Shown here: piece by piece, positions 29,058 through 37,655 of the stretch
Layout of the letters: each line of letters begins with the position of its first letter
Numbering within the stretch: position 1 is the stretch's first letter
Assembly (NCBI RefSeq): GCF_000971235.1
Contig: NZ_BBMB01000008.1
Span: 90,687-154,686, forward strand
Direction: 5' to 3'
Length of the DNA stretch: 64,000 bases
Origin: Demequina subtropica
Lineage (GTDB): Bacteria > Actinomycetota > Actinomycetes > Actinomycetales > Demequinaceae
Translations under genes and position numbers: made by a program
Notes under the pieces: model-generated
What the model was told of the DNA's origin: nothing
The model's input: only the letters and a program-made list of their open reading frames with translations
The model's database searches: none

Positions 29058-29951
29058 GTGCAGCGGGACGGGACGGCAGGGCGGGATGGGCGCCGCCGCA
29101 TCCACGCGGCTTGGAGCGTCATCGCCATGGTGCTCGCCGCGGCGGCTGCCGCGTTCACCGGCACCCTCATCGATTTCGACCTCCACCTGGGTGACGATGC
29201 CCCGACGGCGTCAGCCACGATCCTGGAGACCGGGACGCTGCTAGGCGCGAGCTGGGCGACGATCGAGTTCACCACGCAGGACGGCCGGGCCGTGACCACG
29301 TCCTCGATCGATGTTGCCGGCAGGCCGGAGGCGGGCTCCACCGTGCTCGTCCGCTACTCGTCCGAGGACCCCGCCTACTACGTCCGCGGCGACGCACTCG
29401 GCACCGTGGGGAGCGACACCATCGCCTTCGCTGCGATCGCGGTCGCCCTCTTCGCGCTCGGCCTCGTGCTCCGGCGTCGCCGTCGTCGCGGGAAGCCGCG
29501 ACGCGGATTCCGCGCCTGGTGGACGTCGCAGCAGGGGGCGGCGACCTGTGGGCTCGTCGTCGCCTTGCTCTGCGGCACCATCGCGACCGCCGGCATCGAC
29601 TCCATGGCTCACCTGGACGCCGACGATCCCTTGGCCGAGGCCACGGTGACCGATCGCTGGTGGGCGGGACGAGGCGGCGATCACATCGAGTTCGTGTTCG
29701 AGACCGAGTCCGGTCAGGTGGTGATCGGACAGTCGTCCGCCGGAGGCCGCGAGATCGGCGACACCTTCGCCGTGCGCTACGACCCCGACGACCCCGCGTA
29801 CTACTACGGGCCCGCCGACGGTGACGGCGCCGATGCCGTGCTCGTGTGGGGCATGGGCATCGTCGCCGTGCTCGCCCTCGTCTACGCCGCGCTCGGCCTG
29901 GCCGGTCGACTGCCTGGGTGGGCGCTCAACCGCTGGACCCTCGACGCCTGA
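29058..29951 (+). CDS. Membrane protein with two tandem DUF3592-like modules
   Basis: 297 residues with four predicted membrane helices in two matching halves. Each half has a helix, a beta-rich segment ending in a DPAYY motif (VRYSSEDPAYYVRGD near residue 105; VRYDPDDPAYYYGPAD near 250) and a second helix. This looks like internal duplication of a DUF3592 module. An Arg-rich stretch (RRRRRRGK) separates the halves. Function unknown. Flanked by terminators on both sides, so a single-gene unit. Confidence 0.75.
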   Translation: MQRDGTAGRDGRRRIHAAWSVIAMVLAAAAAAFTGTLIDFDLHLGDDAPTASATILETGTLLGASWATIEFTTQDGRAVTTSSIDVAGRPEAGSTVLVRYSSEDPAYYVRGDALGTVGSDTIAFAAIAVALFALGLVLRRRRRRGKPRRGFRAWWTSQQGAATCGLVVALLCGTIATAGIDSMAHLDADDPLAEATVTDRWWAGRGGDHIEFVFETESGQVVIGQSSAGGREIGDTFAVRYDPDDPAYYYGPADGDGADAVLVWGMGIVAVLALVYAALGLAGRLPGWALNRWTLDA

Positions 29952-29982
29952 GTCGCCTCCGCATCGTCCCGCGGGGAAGCAG

Positions 29983-30008
29983 AAGGCCCCCGCCTGAGCG
30001 GGGGCCTT
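29983..30008. terminator. Bidirectional terminator between the DUF3592 gene and phoU
   Basis: AAGGCCCCCGC-CTGA-GCGGGGGCCTT: an 11-bp perfect stem with a tetraloop between convergent genes. Confidence 0.75.
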
Positions 30009-30026
30009 CGTCGCGTGAGGTGCGCG

Positions 30027-30686
30027 TCAGATCTTGGCGTCGGTGTCCGACAGATCGCCCGTGACCAGGTAGACGATGCGGCGGGAGACGCCCACGGCGT
30101 GGTCGCCGAAGCGCTCGAAGTAGCGGGCCAGCAGCGCGAGGTCGAGCGTCTCGCGCGGGGTGCCCTGGTACTCGCCGTCGACGATCGCCTTGTAGGCGCG
30201 CGCGTGGAGCTGGTCCAGGTTGTCGTCGTCGGACACGATCGCCGCGGCGACGTTGAGGTCGCGGGTCTCGAGCAGGCGGACGGTCTCGGCGGCAGCCTCC
30301 TTGGCCGCCTCCGCCATGCCGGTGACGATCTCGCGGTGCGAGTCGGGGATCGCCGACTCGGGGTAGGCGCGGCGCGCGGCCTCGGCGATGTGCTGGGCGA
30401 GGTCGCCCATGCGCTCGAGCGAGGCCGAGATCCGCAGCGACGAGATGATCGTGCGCAGGTCGAGGCCCACCGGCTGCTGCTGCGCGATGAGCAGCACGCA
30501 GCGCTCGTCGACCAGGGACTCGAGCTCGTCGAGCTTCGCGTCCTTCGCGATCACGCTCTGCGCGAGCTCCACGTCGCTGGACAGGATGGCGGTCGAGGCG
30601 TCGGTGATGGCGCCCTCGACGTGACGCGCCATCGCGATCAGGTCGTCCGCGAGCTCCGACATCTCGGCATTGAACAGGGTCCGCAT
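30027..30686 (-). CDS. phoU: Phosphate signalling regulator PhoU
   Basis: 219 residues, two three-helix PhoU repeats with metal-binding E/D motifs (LERMGDLAQHIAEAA and FERFGDHAVGVSRR). It links PstSCAB flux to the SenX3-RegX3 kinase pair and limits phosphate uptake. It is divergent from senX3 across a region with GTTCAC repeats, the Streptomyces phoU/phoRP arrangement, and AAGGAG precedes the ATG. Confidence 0.93.
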   Translation of the reverse strand: MRTLFNAEMSELADDLIAMARHVEGAITDASTAILSSDVELAQSVIAKDAKLDELESLVDERCVLLIAQQQPVGLDLRTIISSLRISASLERMGDLAQHIAEAARRAYPESAIPDSHREIVTGMAEAAKEAAAETVRLLETRDLNVAAAIVSDDDNLDQLHARAYKAIVDGEYQGTPRETLDLALLARYFERFGDHAVGVSRRIVYLVTGDLSDTDAKI

Positions 30687-30760
30687 GGCTCTCCTTCTTG
30701 CTGTGCCCCCCTAGTCTGGCATCACTGCCAGGCACCTTGGGCGAACGGCCTGATGACCTC

Positions 30761-30798
30761 GGTGAACAATCGGTGCCATCCGTGAACATTGGGTGAAC
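30761..30798 (-). promoter_or_regulatory. PHO box (RegX3/PhoP-type) between phoU and senX3
   Basis: Read on the minus strand, GTTCACC-CAAT-GTTCACG gives two heptamers with an 11-base period (30798 to 30781), and a third GTTCACC lies at 30761-30767. These match the direct-repeat PHO boxes of actinobacterial PhoP/RegX3. The orientation suggests control of phoU; the senX3 promoter lies just beside it. Confidence 0.65.
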
Positions 30799-30813
30799 GT
30801 GGGGGCGCATGGA

Positions 30814-30819
30814 TACTGT
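30814..30819 (+). promoter_or_regulatory. -10 element for senX3
   Basis: TACTGT, six bases before the ATG at 30826. It supports that start over the earlier in-frame GTG at 30793, which lies in the PHO box. Confidence 0.5.
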
Positions 30820-30825
30820 GTCGCC

Positions 30826-31935
30826 ATGAGTCCGGAGGTGTGGATCGCCGCGATCGTCGGCGCCGCCGTCGGCGCCCTCGTCGTGTCCGTCACGTTGCTG
30901 CTGCGCCGTCGCAACGAGGCCATCTCGGCGACCCTGGTGCCGCATCGCACCAGGCAGCTCATGAGCGCCCTTCAGTCGGGCACCGTCGTGATCCGCCGCG
31001 ACCGCCGGAGCGCCTACAGCAACAGCGCGGCGGCGGCGCTCGGCGTCGCACGCCCGGACGGCGCCCTCAACTCCGACCTCGCGGATCTCGCGGAGGAGGC
31101 GTGGCGCCGCCAGATGCCGCTCGAGGACGAGGTCGCGGTCCACCGCGGCGTGCTCACCAACCCGCGCTTCGTCCACGTCCGCGTGACGCCGCTGGACGAC
31201 GAGCTGTGCCTCGCGGTGGTCAACGACAACACCGAGTCGCGCGCCGCCGAGCAGTCCCGTCGCGAGTTCGCGGTCAACGTGTCGCACGAGCTCAAGACCC
31301 CGGTCGGTGCGCTGAGCCTGCTCGCGGAGACCATCGAGGAGGGCGCCGACGACCCTGACCTGGTGCGCAAGTTCGCCAAGAAGATGCGCAAGGAGTCGCG
31401 CCGCCTCACCAAGCTCATCCAGGAGATCATCGAGATCTCGCGCCTTCAAGGCGGCGGCTCCGTGGTGGAGCACGAGGAGCTCCATCTCGAGGGCGTGGTG
31501 CACGAGGCGATCGAGGGCGCGCGCCTGGGTGCCGAGGCGAAGGACATGCGGCTCGTCATGGACGTGCGGGAGCGCTCCACGGTCCTGGGCGACCGCGACC
31601 TCCTGGTGATGGCGCTGCGCAACCTCATCGACAACGCGGTCGCGTACTCGGACGAGGGCACCGAGGTGGTCGTCTCCGTGGCGGCGCGCGACGGCGTCGC
31701 CTCCGTCGCGGTGATCGACAAGGGCATCGGCATCGATGCGGGCGATCAGGAACGCATCTTCGAGCGCTTCTACCGCGCCGACCCGGCCCGCTCGCGCGAG
31801 ACCGGCGGCACGGGCCTGGGCCTCAGCATCGTCAAGCACATCGCACTTCAGCACTCCGGCTCGGTGGCCCTGTGGTCCGAGCCTGGGGTGGGCTCCACCT
31901 TCACCCTCAAGCTCGCAGTACACCGGGAGGCATGA
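30826..31935 (+). CDS. senX3: Phosphate-responsive sensor histidine kinase (SenX3/PhoR-like)
   Basis: 369 residues: one N-terminal membrane helix (about 5-26), a PAS-like region (about 40-135), the HisKA dimer domain with phospho-accepting His153 in NVSHELKTPVG, and an HATPase domain with N-box LIDNAVAYSDEG and G-box GTGLGLSIVKH. It phosphorylates RegX3 when phosphate is limiting. Its stop overlaps the regX3 start region, so the two are coupled. Confidence 0.93.
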   Translation: MSPEVWIAAIVGAAVGALVVSVTLLLRRRNEAISATLVPHRTRQLMSALQSGTVVIRRDRRSAYSNSAAAALGVARPDGALNSDLADLAEEAWRRQMPLEDEVAVHRGVLTNPRFVHVRVTPLDDELCLAVVNDNTESRAAEQSRREFAVNVSHELKTPVGALSLLAETIEEGADDPDLVRKFAKKMRKESRRLTKLIQEIIEISRLQGGGSVVEHEELHLEGVVHEAIEGARLGAEAKDMRLVMDVRERSTVLGDRDLLVMALRNLIDNAVAYSDEGTEVVVSVAARDGVASVAVIDKGIGIDAGDQERIFERFYRADPARSRETGGTGLGLSIVKHIALQHSGSVALWSEPGVGSTFTLKLAVHREA

Positions 31936-32630
31936 TGACCGAGGCGCGGATCCTCGTGGTCGAGGACGAGGAGTCGTACCGCGACTCTCTCCAGTTCCTG
32001 CTCGAGCGCGAGGGGTTCTCCGTCGCGCTCGCGGCGACGGGGACGGCCGGCCTCGACGCGTTCATCCGTGACGGCGCCGACCTCATCCTGCTCGACCTCA
32101 TGCTCCCGGGCATGTCGGGGCCGGAGGTCTTCAAGGCGGTGCGCGAGCGGTCCGACGTGCCCGTGATCATGGTGACGGCCAAGGACGACCAGGTGGACCG
32201 CATCATCGGCCTCGAGCTGGGCGCCGACGACTACGTGACCAAGCCGTACTCGGGCCGCGAGCTGGTCGCGCGCATCCGCGCGGTGCTGCGCCGCTACGCC
32301 GCGGGCGCCGGGGACATCGCCGACGAGCCCGAGCGCCTCACCATCGCGGGGATCACCCTCGATCCCGAGCGCCTCCAGCTCACGCGCGACGGCCAGACCC
32401 AGTCGCTGCCGCCCAAGGAGTTCGCGCTCCTGCACCTGCTGGCGCAGAACGCGGGTCGCGTGCTCCCGCGCCAGGTCATCATCGACCGCGTCTGGGGCTC
32501 CGACTACTTCGGCGACACCAAGACGCTCGACGTCCACATCAAGCGCATCCGCAGCCGCGTCGAGGCGGACCCGTCGGAGCCGACGCTCATCCAGACCGTG
32601 CGCGGGGTCGGGTACAGCTTCGAGGCGTGA
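31935..32630 (+). CDS. regX3: Response regulator RegX3 (PhoB/OmpR family)
   Basis: 231 residues. Receiver domain with Asp54 as phospho-acceptor (LILLDLMLPGMSG) and Lys in VTAKDD, then a C-terminal winged helix (LPPKEFALLHLLAQNAGRVL; DVHIKRIRSRVE). It activates the phosphate starvation regulon through GTTCAC repeats such as those at 32723. The second of two adjacent ATGs (31935) is better spaced from GGGAGG; 31932 is the alternative. Confidence 0.94.
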   Translation: MTEARILVVEDEESYRDSLQFLLEREGFSVALAATGTAGLDAFIRDGADLILLDLMLPGMSGPEVFKAVRERSDVPVIMVTAKDDQVDRIIGLELGADDYVTKPYSGRELVARIRAVLRRYAAGAGDIADEPERLTIAGITLDPERLQLTRDGQTQSLPPKEFALLHLLAQNAGRVLPRQVIIDRVWGSDYFGDTKTLDVHIKRIRSRVEADPSEPTLIQTVRGVGYSFEA

Positions 32631-32722
32631 GCCCGCAGCGTCCGCCGCGGTTGGACGATGCGGGCCGCCGACGCGGTCCTCGGCCGCGCATCATCGTCAC
32701 GTTTCGATAACGGCGCGGGCGC

Positions 32723-32755
32723 GTTCACCTGATGTTCACCGTGAGTTCAGAATCC
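32723..32755 (+). promoter_or_regulatory. PHO box upstream of pstS
   Basis: Three direct repeats with an exact 11-base period: GTTCACCTGAT, GTTCACCGTGA and GTTCAGAATCC at 32723, 32734 and 32745. A strong match to PhoP/RegX3 binding sites, about 85 bases before pstS. Confidence 0.8.
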
Positions 32756-32839
32756 GCCCCGTGACCCGTTACCTCGCCTCCCTAACGTGAGGGTCATCCG
32801 GCATCGAGCCGGGGAACCATGAACGTGAGGAAACTCGAA

Positions 32840-33985
32840 GTGAAGCTTGTGATCCGTTCCGGTGCGGTGCTGACCGCGGCCGCCCTGTCGTTCACGCTCG
32901 CCGCGTGCTCGCCCACCAACGAGGCTCCCGCGGGCGGCTCGACCGACGAGTCCACCGCTGGCACGACCACCGAGTCGACCGACGGCGCGATGGAGATCTC
33001 CGGCAACCTCCAGGGTGCCGGCGCCTCCTCGCAGGAGTCCGCGATGGACGCCTGGCGCGCGAAGTTCCAGGAGGCCAACCCCGATGTGACCGTCGGCTAC
33101 GACCCGGTCGGCTCGGGTGGCGGCATCGAGCAGTTCCTCGCCTCCGCGGTCCCGTTCGCGGGCTCGGACGGCCTGCTCGACTCGGAGGAGTACGCCGCGG
33201 CCGTCGAGCGCTGCGACGGCGACGGTGGCGCGTACCACCTGCCGATGTACATCTCGCCCGTCGCCGTGATCTTCAACCTCGACGGCATCACGTCGCTCAA
33301 TATGGACGCCGCGACCATCGCGCAGATCTTCGACGGCAAGATCACCAAGTGGAACGACGAGGCGATCGCGTCGCAGAACGAGGGCGTCGAGCTCCCCGAC
33401 ACGACCATCACCGTCGCGCACCGCTCGGACTCGTCCGGCACCTCGGACAACTTCACCGACTACCTCGAGCAGGCGTCGGATGGCGCGTGGCCGTACGAGG
33501 CGACCAAGGAGTTCGACTCCGCCGCCTCGCAGAAGGTCGGCTACGACGGCACCTCGGCCCTCGTCGAGGGCGTCACCTCGACGCCGGGCGCGATCGGCTA
33601 CGCCGACGCCTCGCGCGCGGGCTCGCTCGGCACCGTCGCCCTCAAGGTCGGCGACGCGTACGTGCCCTACTCGGCCGAGGCCGCCGCGAACATCATCGCC
33701 GCGTCGCCCCTGTCGGACGAGGCCAACGGTGAGAACGACCTCGCGTACGCGATCGACCGCACCACGACCGACTCCTCGGCCTACCCGCTGACGCTCGTGA
33801 GCTACCACATCGTCTGCTCGCAGTACGACGACGAGACCGAGCGCGCGCTGGTCACGGCCTTCGAGAAGTACGTCGCCTCCGAGGAGGGCCAGGCGGTCGC
33901 CGCCGAGGCCGCCGGCTCCGCGCCGCTCCCCGCCGACCTCTCCGCTCACGTCGAGTCGATCCTCGACGAGATCGCGGCCGGCTGA
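32840..33985 (+). CDS. pstS: Phosphate ABC transporter substrate-binding lipoprotein
   Basis: 381 residues, type II periplasmic-binding fold, anchored to the outer face of the membrane. Signal peptide ends in lipobox LAAC. The phosphate-binding pattern GAGASSQESAMDAW at the N terminus, SGGGIEQF and HRSDSSGTSDNFTDYL near residue 195 are typical of PstS. The GTG at 32840 has GAGGA eight bases upstream; ATG 32819 is an in-frame alternative. Controlled by the PHO box at 32723; a strong hairpin separates it from pstC. Confidence 0.94.
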   Translation: MKLVIRSGAVLTAAALSFTLAACSPTNEAPAGGSTDESTAGTTTESTDGAMEISGNLQGAGASSQESAMDAWRAKFQEANPDVTVGYDPVGSGGGIEQFLASAVPFAGSDGLLDSEEYAAAVERCDGDGGAYHLPMYISPVAVIFNLDGITSLNMDAATIAQIFDGKITKWNDEAIASQNEGVELPDTTITVAHRSDSSGTSDNFTDYLEQASDGAWPYEATKEFDSAASQKVGYDGTSALVEGVTSTPGAIGYADASRAGSLGTVALKVGDAYVPYSAEAAANIIAASPLSDEANGENDLAYAIDRTTTDSSAYPLTLVSYHIVCSQYDDETERALVTAFEKYVASEEGQAVAAEAAGSAPLPADLSAHVESILDEIAAG

Positions 33986-34004
33986 GACCGACGCCTGACC
34001 TGAC

Positions 34005-34041
34005 GGTGGTGGGCCTGCCCGTGAGGGGCGGGCCCACCACC
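34005..34041 (+). terminator. Intra-operon hairpin between pstS and pstC
   Basis: GGTGGTGGGCC (34005-34015) pairs perfectly with GGCCCACCACC (34031-34041) and an inner GCCC/GGGC stem extends it. No T-tract follows. It probably attenuates read-through or stabilises pstS mRNA, which would raise PstS over the membrane components. Confidence 0.6.
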
Positions 34042-34082
34042 TCGCCCATTACGATGGGCGCAGATCCGAGGGAGAACCGCGC

Positions 34083-35081
34083 GTGACCACCACCGAGACG
34101 CAGCCTGAGGCTGCTCCGCCGAGCGACTACGGGACCCATCCCGGCGCCTTCGCCAACAGCTTCTTCAAGAGGCTGTCGACGGCAGCCGGCTCGCTCATCC
34201 TCATCACTCTCGCGGCGGTCGCCACCTTCCTCCTGGTGGAGGCCTGGCCCGCGATGACGATGGGCGCGGAGGAGCTCGGCAAGGTCGTCTCCTTCATCAA
34301 GCCCGACCAGGGCCAGAGCCTCATCGAGATCGTCGGCTACCTGGTCTACGGCACGCTGCTGATCTCGCTGATCGCGCTGCTGCTCGCGACGCCCGTCTCG
34401 ATCGGCATCGCGCTCTTCATCTCGCACTTCGCCCCGCGCAGGCTCGCGCAGGGGCTCGGGTACCTCATCGACCTGCTCGCGGCCGTGCCCTCGGTGGTCT
34501 ACGGCCTGTGGGGCGTCGCGGTGCTCGTGCCGTTCCTCCAGCCCTTCTACCAGTTCCTCGCGGACTACTTCGGCTGGATCCCCCTCTTCGCGCCGCCGGA
34601 GTCCGGCGAGATCTTCACGGGCCGCGTGGCGATGTCCGCGGGCATCGTGCTCGCGATCATGATCATCCCGATCATCTCCGCGGTCTCCCGCGAGGTCTTC
34701 CTCCAGACGCCCAAGCTCCACGAGGAGGCGGCGCTCGCGATGGGCGCGACGCGCTGGGAGATGATCCGCATGGCGGTCTTCCCGTTCGGCCGCTCGGGCA
34801 TGGTCGGCGCCACGATGCTCGGCCTGGGCCGCGCGCTCGGCGAGACGATGGCGGTGCTCATGATCATCGGCCCCGGCCTCACCTACTCGCTGCTGGTGCT
34901 CCAGCCCAACCAGCACAACACCATCGCCGCGTACATCGCGCTGCAGTTCCCCGAGGCCAACGCCACGGGTGTGAGCTCGCTGATCGCGATGGGTCTCGCG
35001 CTGTTCCTCATCACCCTGCTCGTCAACATGCTCGCGCGCTGGATCGTGTCGCGCCGCAGCGAATTCTCGGGAGCCAACTGA
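34083..35081 (+). CDS. pstC: Phosphate ABC transporter permease PstC
   Basis: 332 residues with six membrane helices after a cytoplasmic N terminus. The coupling-loop EAA motif is EEAALAMGATRWEMIRMAVFPF near residue 218, which contacts PstB. GTG start with GAGGGAG upstream. Its stop overlaps pstA (TGATG). Confidence 0.95.
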   Translation: MTTTETQPEAAPPSDYGTHPGAFANSFFKRLSTAAGSLILITLAAVATFLLVEAWPAMTMGAEELGKVVSFIKPDQGQSLIEIVGYLVYGTLLISLIALLLATPVSIGIALFISHFAPRRLAQGLGYLIDLLAAVPSVVYGLWGVAVLVPFLQPFYQFLADYFGWIPLFAPPESGEIFTGRVAMSAGIVLAIMIIPIISAVSREVFLQTPKLHEEAALAMGATRWEMIRMAVFPFGRSGMVGATMLGLGRALGETMAVLMIIGPGLTYSLLVLQPNQHNTIAAYIALQFPEANATGVSSLIAMGLALFLITLLVNMLARWIVSRRSEFSGAN

Positions 35082-36037
35082 TGGCGACGTCGACCATGCC
35101 CCTGGGCGCGCTGTCGCGCTCGCGCCGGATGAAGAACGCCATGATGACCGTGGTCATCTACGCGGCCTTCGCCGTCGCGGTGATCCCGCTCATCTGGCTC
35201 GCGGTGACCGTGGTGGTCAACGGCCTCGACCGCTTCATGATCTCGGACGCGAACGGCCTCGACTCGGGCTTCAACCTCGAGTTCCTCAACCAGACGATGC
35301 GCGGCATCTACGGCGCCGAGGCCCCGTACGGCGGCATCATGCACGCCGTGGTCGGCACGGTCATGATGACGCTCGCCGCCACCGTGATCTCCGTGCCGGT
35401 GGGCCTGCTCACCGCGATCTACCTCGTCGAGTACGGCTCGGGGTGGCTCAAGCGCTCGATCACCTTCTTCGTCGACGTCATGACGGGCATCCCGTCCATC
35501 GTCGCCGGCCTCTTCGCCTACTCGCTCTTCGCGATCATCATGGGGCCCGGCACCAAGCTGGGCATCGTCGGCGCGGTCGCGTTGTCCGTGCTCATGATCC
35601 CGGTGGTCGTGCGCTCCTCGGAGGAGATGCTGCGCCTGGTCCCCAACGAGCTGCGCGAGGCGTCCTACGCCCTGGGCGTGCCCAAGTGGCTCACGGTGAT
35701 GAAGGTGGTGGTGCGCACCGCGATCGCGGGCATCACCACCGGAGTGACCCTCGCGATCGCGCGCGTCATCGGTGAGACCGCCCCGCTGCTCGTCGCGGTG
35801 GGCGTCGCGGACTCCCTCAACTGGAACCTCTTCGACGGCCGCATGATGTCGCTGCCGGTGTACATCATCTCGGAGTACGAGAAGGGTGTGCTGCCGTGCG
35901 CCACCGACACCTGCATCGGTGAGATCACGCAGTACCGGGCCTGGGGCGCGGCCCTGGTGCTCATCCTCATCGTGATGGCGCTGAACCTCATCGCGCGACT
36001 CATCGCCCGCTACTTCTCCCCCAAGACCGGCCGCTGA
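35081..36037 (+). CDS. pstA: Phosphate ABC transporter permease PstA
   Basis: 318 residues, six membrane helices. The EAA loop is REASYALGVPKWLTVMKVVVRTA near residue 192. It partners PstC to form the membrane channel. The segment GVLPCATDTC holds a cysteine pair in an external loop. ATG overlapping the pstC stop. Confidence 0.95.
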   Translation: MATSTMPLGALSRSRRMKNAMMTVVIYAAFAVAVIPLIWLAVTVVVNGLDRFMISDANGLDSGFNLEFLNQTMRGIYGAEAPYGGIMHAVVGTVMMTLAATVISVPVGLLTAIYLVEYGSGWLKRSITFFVDVMTGIPSIVAGLFAYSLFAIIMGPGTKLGIVGAVALSVLMIPVVVRSSEEMLRLVPNELREASYALGVPKWLTVMKVVVRTAIAGITTGVTLAIARVIGETAPLLVAVGVADSLNWNLFDGRMMSLPVYIISEYEKGVLPCATDTCIGEITQYRAWGAALVLILIVMALNLIARLIARYFSPKTGR

Positions 36038-36055
36038 GCCAGAACCGGAGCATCC

Positions 36056-36835
36056 GTGTCCAAGCGCATCGACGTCAACAACCTGAACGTCTACTACTCG
36101 AGCTTCCTGGCCGTCGAGGACGTGTCCCTCGCCATCGAGCCGAAGTCCGTGACGGCGTTCATCGGCCCCTCGGGCTGCGGGAAGTCGACGTTCCTCCGCA
36201 CCCTCAACCGCATGCACGAGGTCATCCCCGGCGCCCGCGTCGAGGGCGAGGTGCTCATCGACGGCGTGAACCTCTACGGCGACAACGTGGACCCCGTGAC
36301 GGTCCGCCGCCACGTCGGCATGGTGTTCCAGCGCCCCAACCCGTTCCCCACCATGTCGATCGCCGAGAACGTGCTCGCGGGCGTCAAGCTCAACAGCAAG
36401 CGCATCTCGCGTTCGGACGCCGACGACCTCGTGGAGTCGTCGCTGCGCGGCGCGAACCTCTGGGAGGAGGTCAAGGACCGCCTCGACAAGCCCGGCTCCT
36501 CGCTCTCCGGCGGCCAGCAGCAGCGTCTGTGCATCGCGCGTGCGATCGCGATCAAGCCCGACGTGCTGCTCATGGACGAGCCGTGCTCCGCGCTCGACCC
36601 GATCTCGACGCTCGCGATCGAGGACCTCATGCAGGAGCTCAAGGACGAGTACACGATCGTCATCGTCACGCACAACATGCAGCAGGCCGCGCGCGTCTCC
36701 GACCGCACCGCCTTCTTCAACATCGCGGGCACCGGCAAGCCGGGAAAGCTCATCGAGATGAACGACACCCCGACGATGTTCTCCACGCCGTCGGAGAAGG
36801 CCACCGAGGACTACATCTCGGGCCGCTTCGGCTGA
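36056..36835 (+). CDS. pstB: Phosphate ABC transporter ATPase PstB
   Basis: 259 residues. Walker [10 protein letters not shown]-loop FQRPNPFP, signature LSGGQQQR, Walker [13 protein letters not shown] and switch His in VTHNMQQA. It drives import through PstCA. GTG start 18 bases after pstA. Transcription should end at the hairpin inside repeat A copy 4. Confidence 0.96.
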   Translation: MSKRIDVNNLNVYYSSFLAVEDVSLAIEPKSVTAFIGPSGCGKSTFLRTLNRMHEVIPGARVEGEVLIDGVNLYGDNVDPVTVRRHVGMVFQRPNPFPTMSIAENVLAGVKLNSKRISRSDADDLVESSLRGANLWEEVKDRLDKPGSSLSGGQQQRLCIARAIAIKPDVLLMDEPCSALDPISTLAIEDLMQELKDEYTIVIVTHNMQQAARVSDRTAFFNIAGTGKPGKLIEMNDTPTMFSTPSEKATEDYISGRFG

Positions 36836-36852
36836 TCCGCCGGCGAGCCCCT

Positions 36853-36981
36853 GCGGCTCCGCCACACAAGAAGGGCCGATGCGTAGCGCATCGGCCCTTC
36901 TTGTTGTGCATCATTCCTGGTAGAGGACGATGCGGGGGTTCAGCTGTGTGGCGGAGCCGCCGATCGGTGTGGCGGAGCCGC
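36853..36981 (-). repeat. Repeat family A, copy 4 (129 bp, contains a terminator)
   Basis: Unit GCGGCTCCGCCACAC at 36853 and inverted units GTGTGGCGGAGCCGC at 36946 and 36967, with the standard 21-base unit spacing. The interior differs from the 118-bp copies: it holds a long hairpin and one GGACGATGCG decamer. It lies between convergent pstB and the LpqE-like gene. Confidence 0.82.
36866..36904. terminator. Strong bidirectional terminator inside repeat A copy 4
   Basis: ACAAGAAGGGCCGATGCG / CGCATCGGCCCTTCTTGT, a perfect 18-bp stem with a TAG loop. A- and T-rich edges suit termination both of pstB and of the convergent lipoprotein gene. Confidence 0.8.
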
Positions 36982-36985
36982 GGGG

Positions 36986-37447
36986 TCAGAGGCTGTCGAG
37001 CTCGGGCGCGTACTCCGGGAGCGTGCCGTCGAGGACGGGGATGTCCTCGGAGATCTGGCCGGCCTCCTCGGTCTGGAACAGCACCTCCTGCAGGAGCCCG
37101 GGCGCCGCGGTGGACGTTCCGGTCACGTGCGTCTCGCCCTCGTCGCCGCCGAGGCGGACCGTGGCGCCCGCGGGGATCTCGATGCTGACGATGTTGCCGC
37201 CGTCGATGCTCGCGGCGACGGTCGCGTCCTCGTCGCCCGCGTTCTTGAACGATCCGGTGAGCACCGCCGCGGAGCCCTCGGCCTCGGTGATGACGAGCAG
37301 GTTCAGCGCCGTGACGTCGCCGAGCTCGACGCTCACGCCGTCCGACGCGTCGTACGCCATCTGGGTGGTGATGGGGTTGACGGTGCTGCAGCCGGCTGCG
37401 ACGAGCGCGAGCGCGGCGAGCGGGAGGGCGCGTGCGGGGATCTTCAC
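36986..37447 (-). CDS. lpqE: LpqE-like lipoprotein
   Basis: 153 residues: signal peptide with lipobox VAAGCS (Cys near residue 18) and a beta-rich domain without catalytic motifs. Its position divergent from carD, followed by ispD, ispF, cysS and rlmB, mirrors lpqE-carD-ispD-ispF-cysS1 in Mycobacterium tuberculosis, so I call it LpqE-like. Function unknown; envelope location inferred. GTG start; longer in-frame starts would place residues before the signal peptide. Confidence 0.75.
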   Translation of the reverse strand: MKIPARALPLAALALVAAGCSTVNPITTQMAYDASDGVSVELGDVTALNLLVITEAEGSAAVLTGSFKNAGDEDATVAASIDGGNIVSIEIPAGATVRLGGDEGETHVTGTSTAAPGLLQEVLFQTEEAGQISEDIPVLDGTLPEYAPELDSL

Positions 37448-37618
37448 GGCGGGGAACCTTTCCGGGGTGATGTCACTGGAAGGATAGTGGCTCCGCGTGC
37501 CGCGCGGCCACCGTGCCCGGGGTGGGGCGGAGCGTAGCGGGGCGCGATTTCCGGCCGACAGGGACCAAGTGCCCATTGCCAGGCATGATGCGCCTGTTAT
37601 TGCGGTTTTGCGAACTGG

Positions 37619-37624
37619 TAGAAT
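37619..37624 (+). promoter_or_regulatory. -10 element for carD
   Basis: TAGAAT about 31 bases before the carD ATG, preceded by a T-rich stretch (37597-37610) that may hold a weak -35. Confidence 0.5.
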
Positions 37625-37655
37625 GGAGTTCCGTCGAGAAGGGGATTACTCCACC

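Noticed and set aside
30793..30826. Earlier GTG start for senX3
   Set aside because: It lies within the PHO box and upstream of the TACTGT -10 element; ATG 30826 fits the leaderless spacing.
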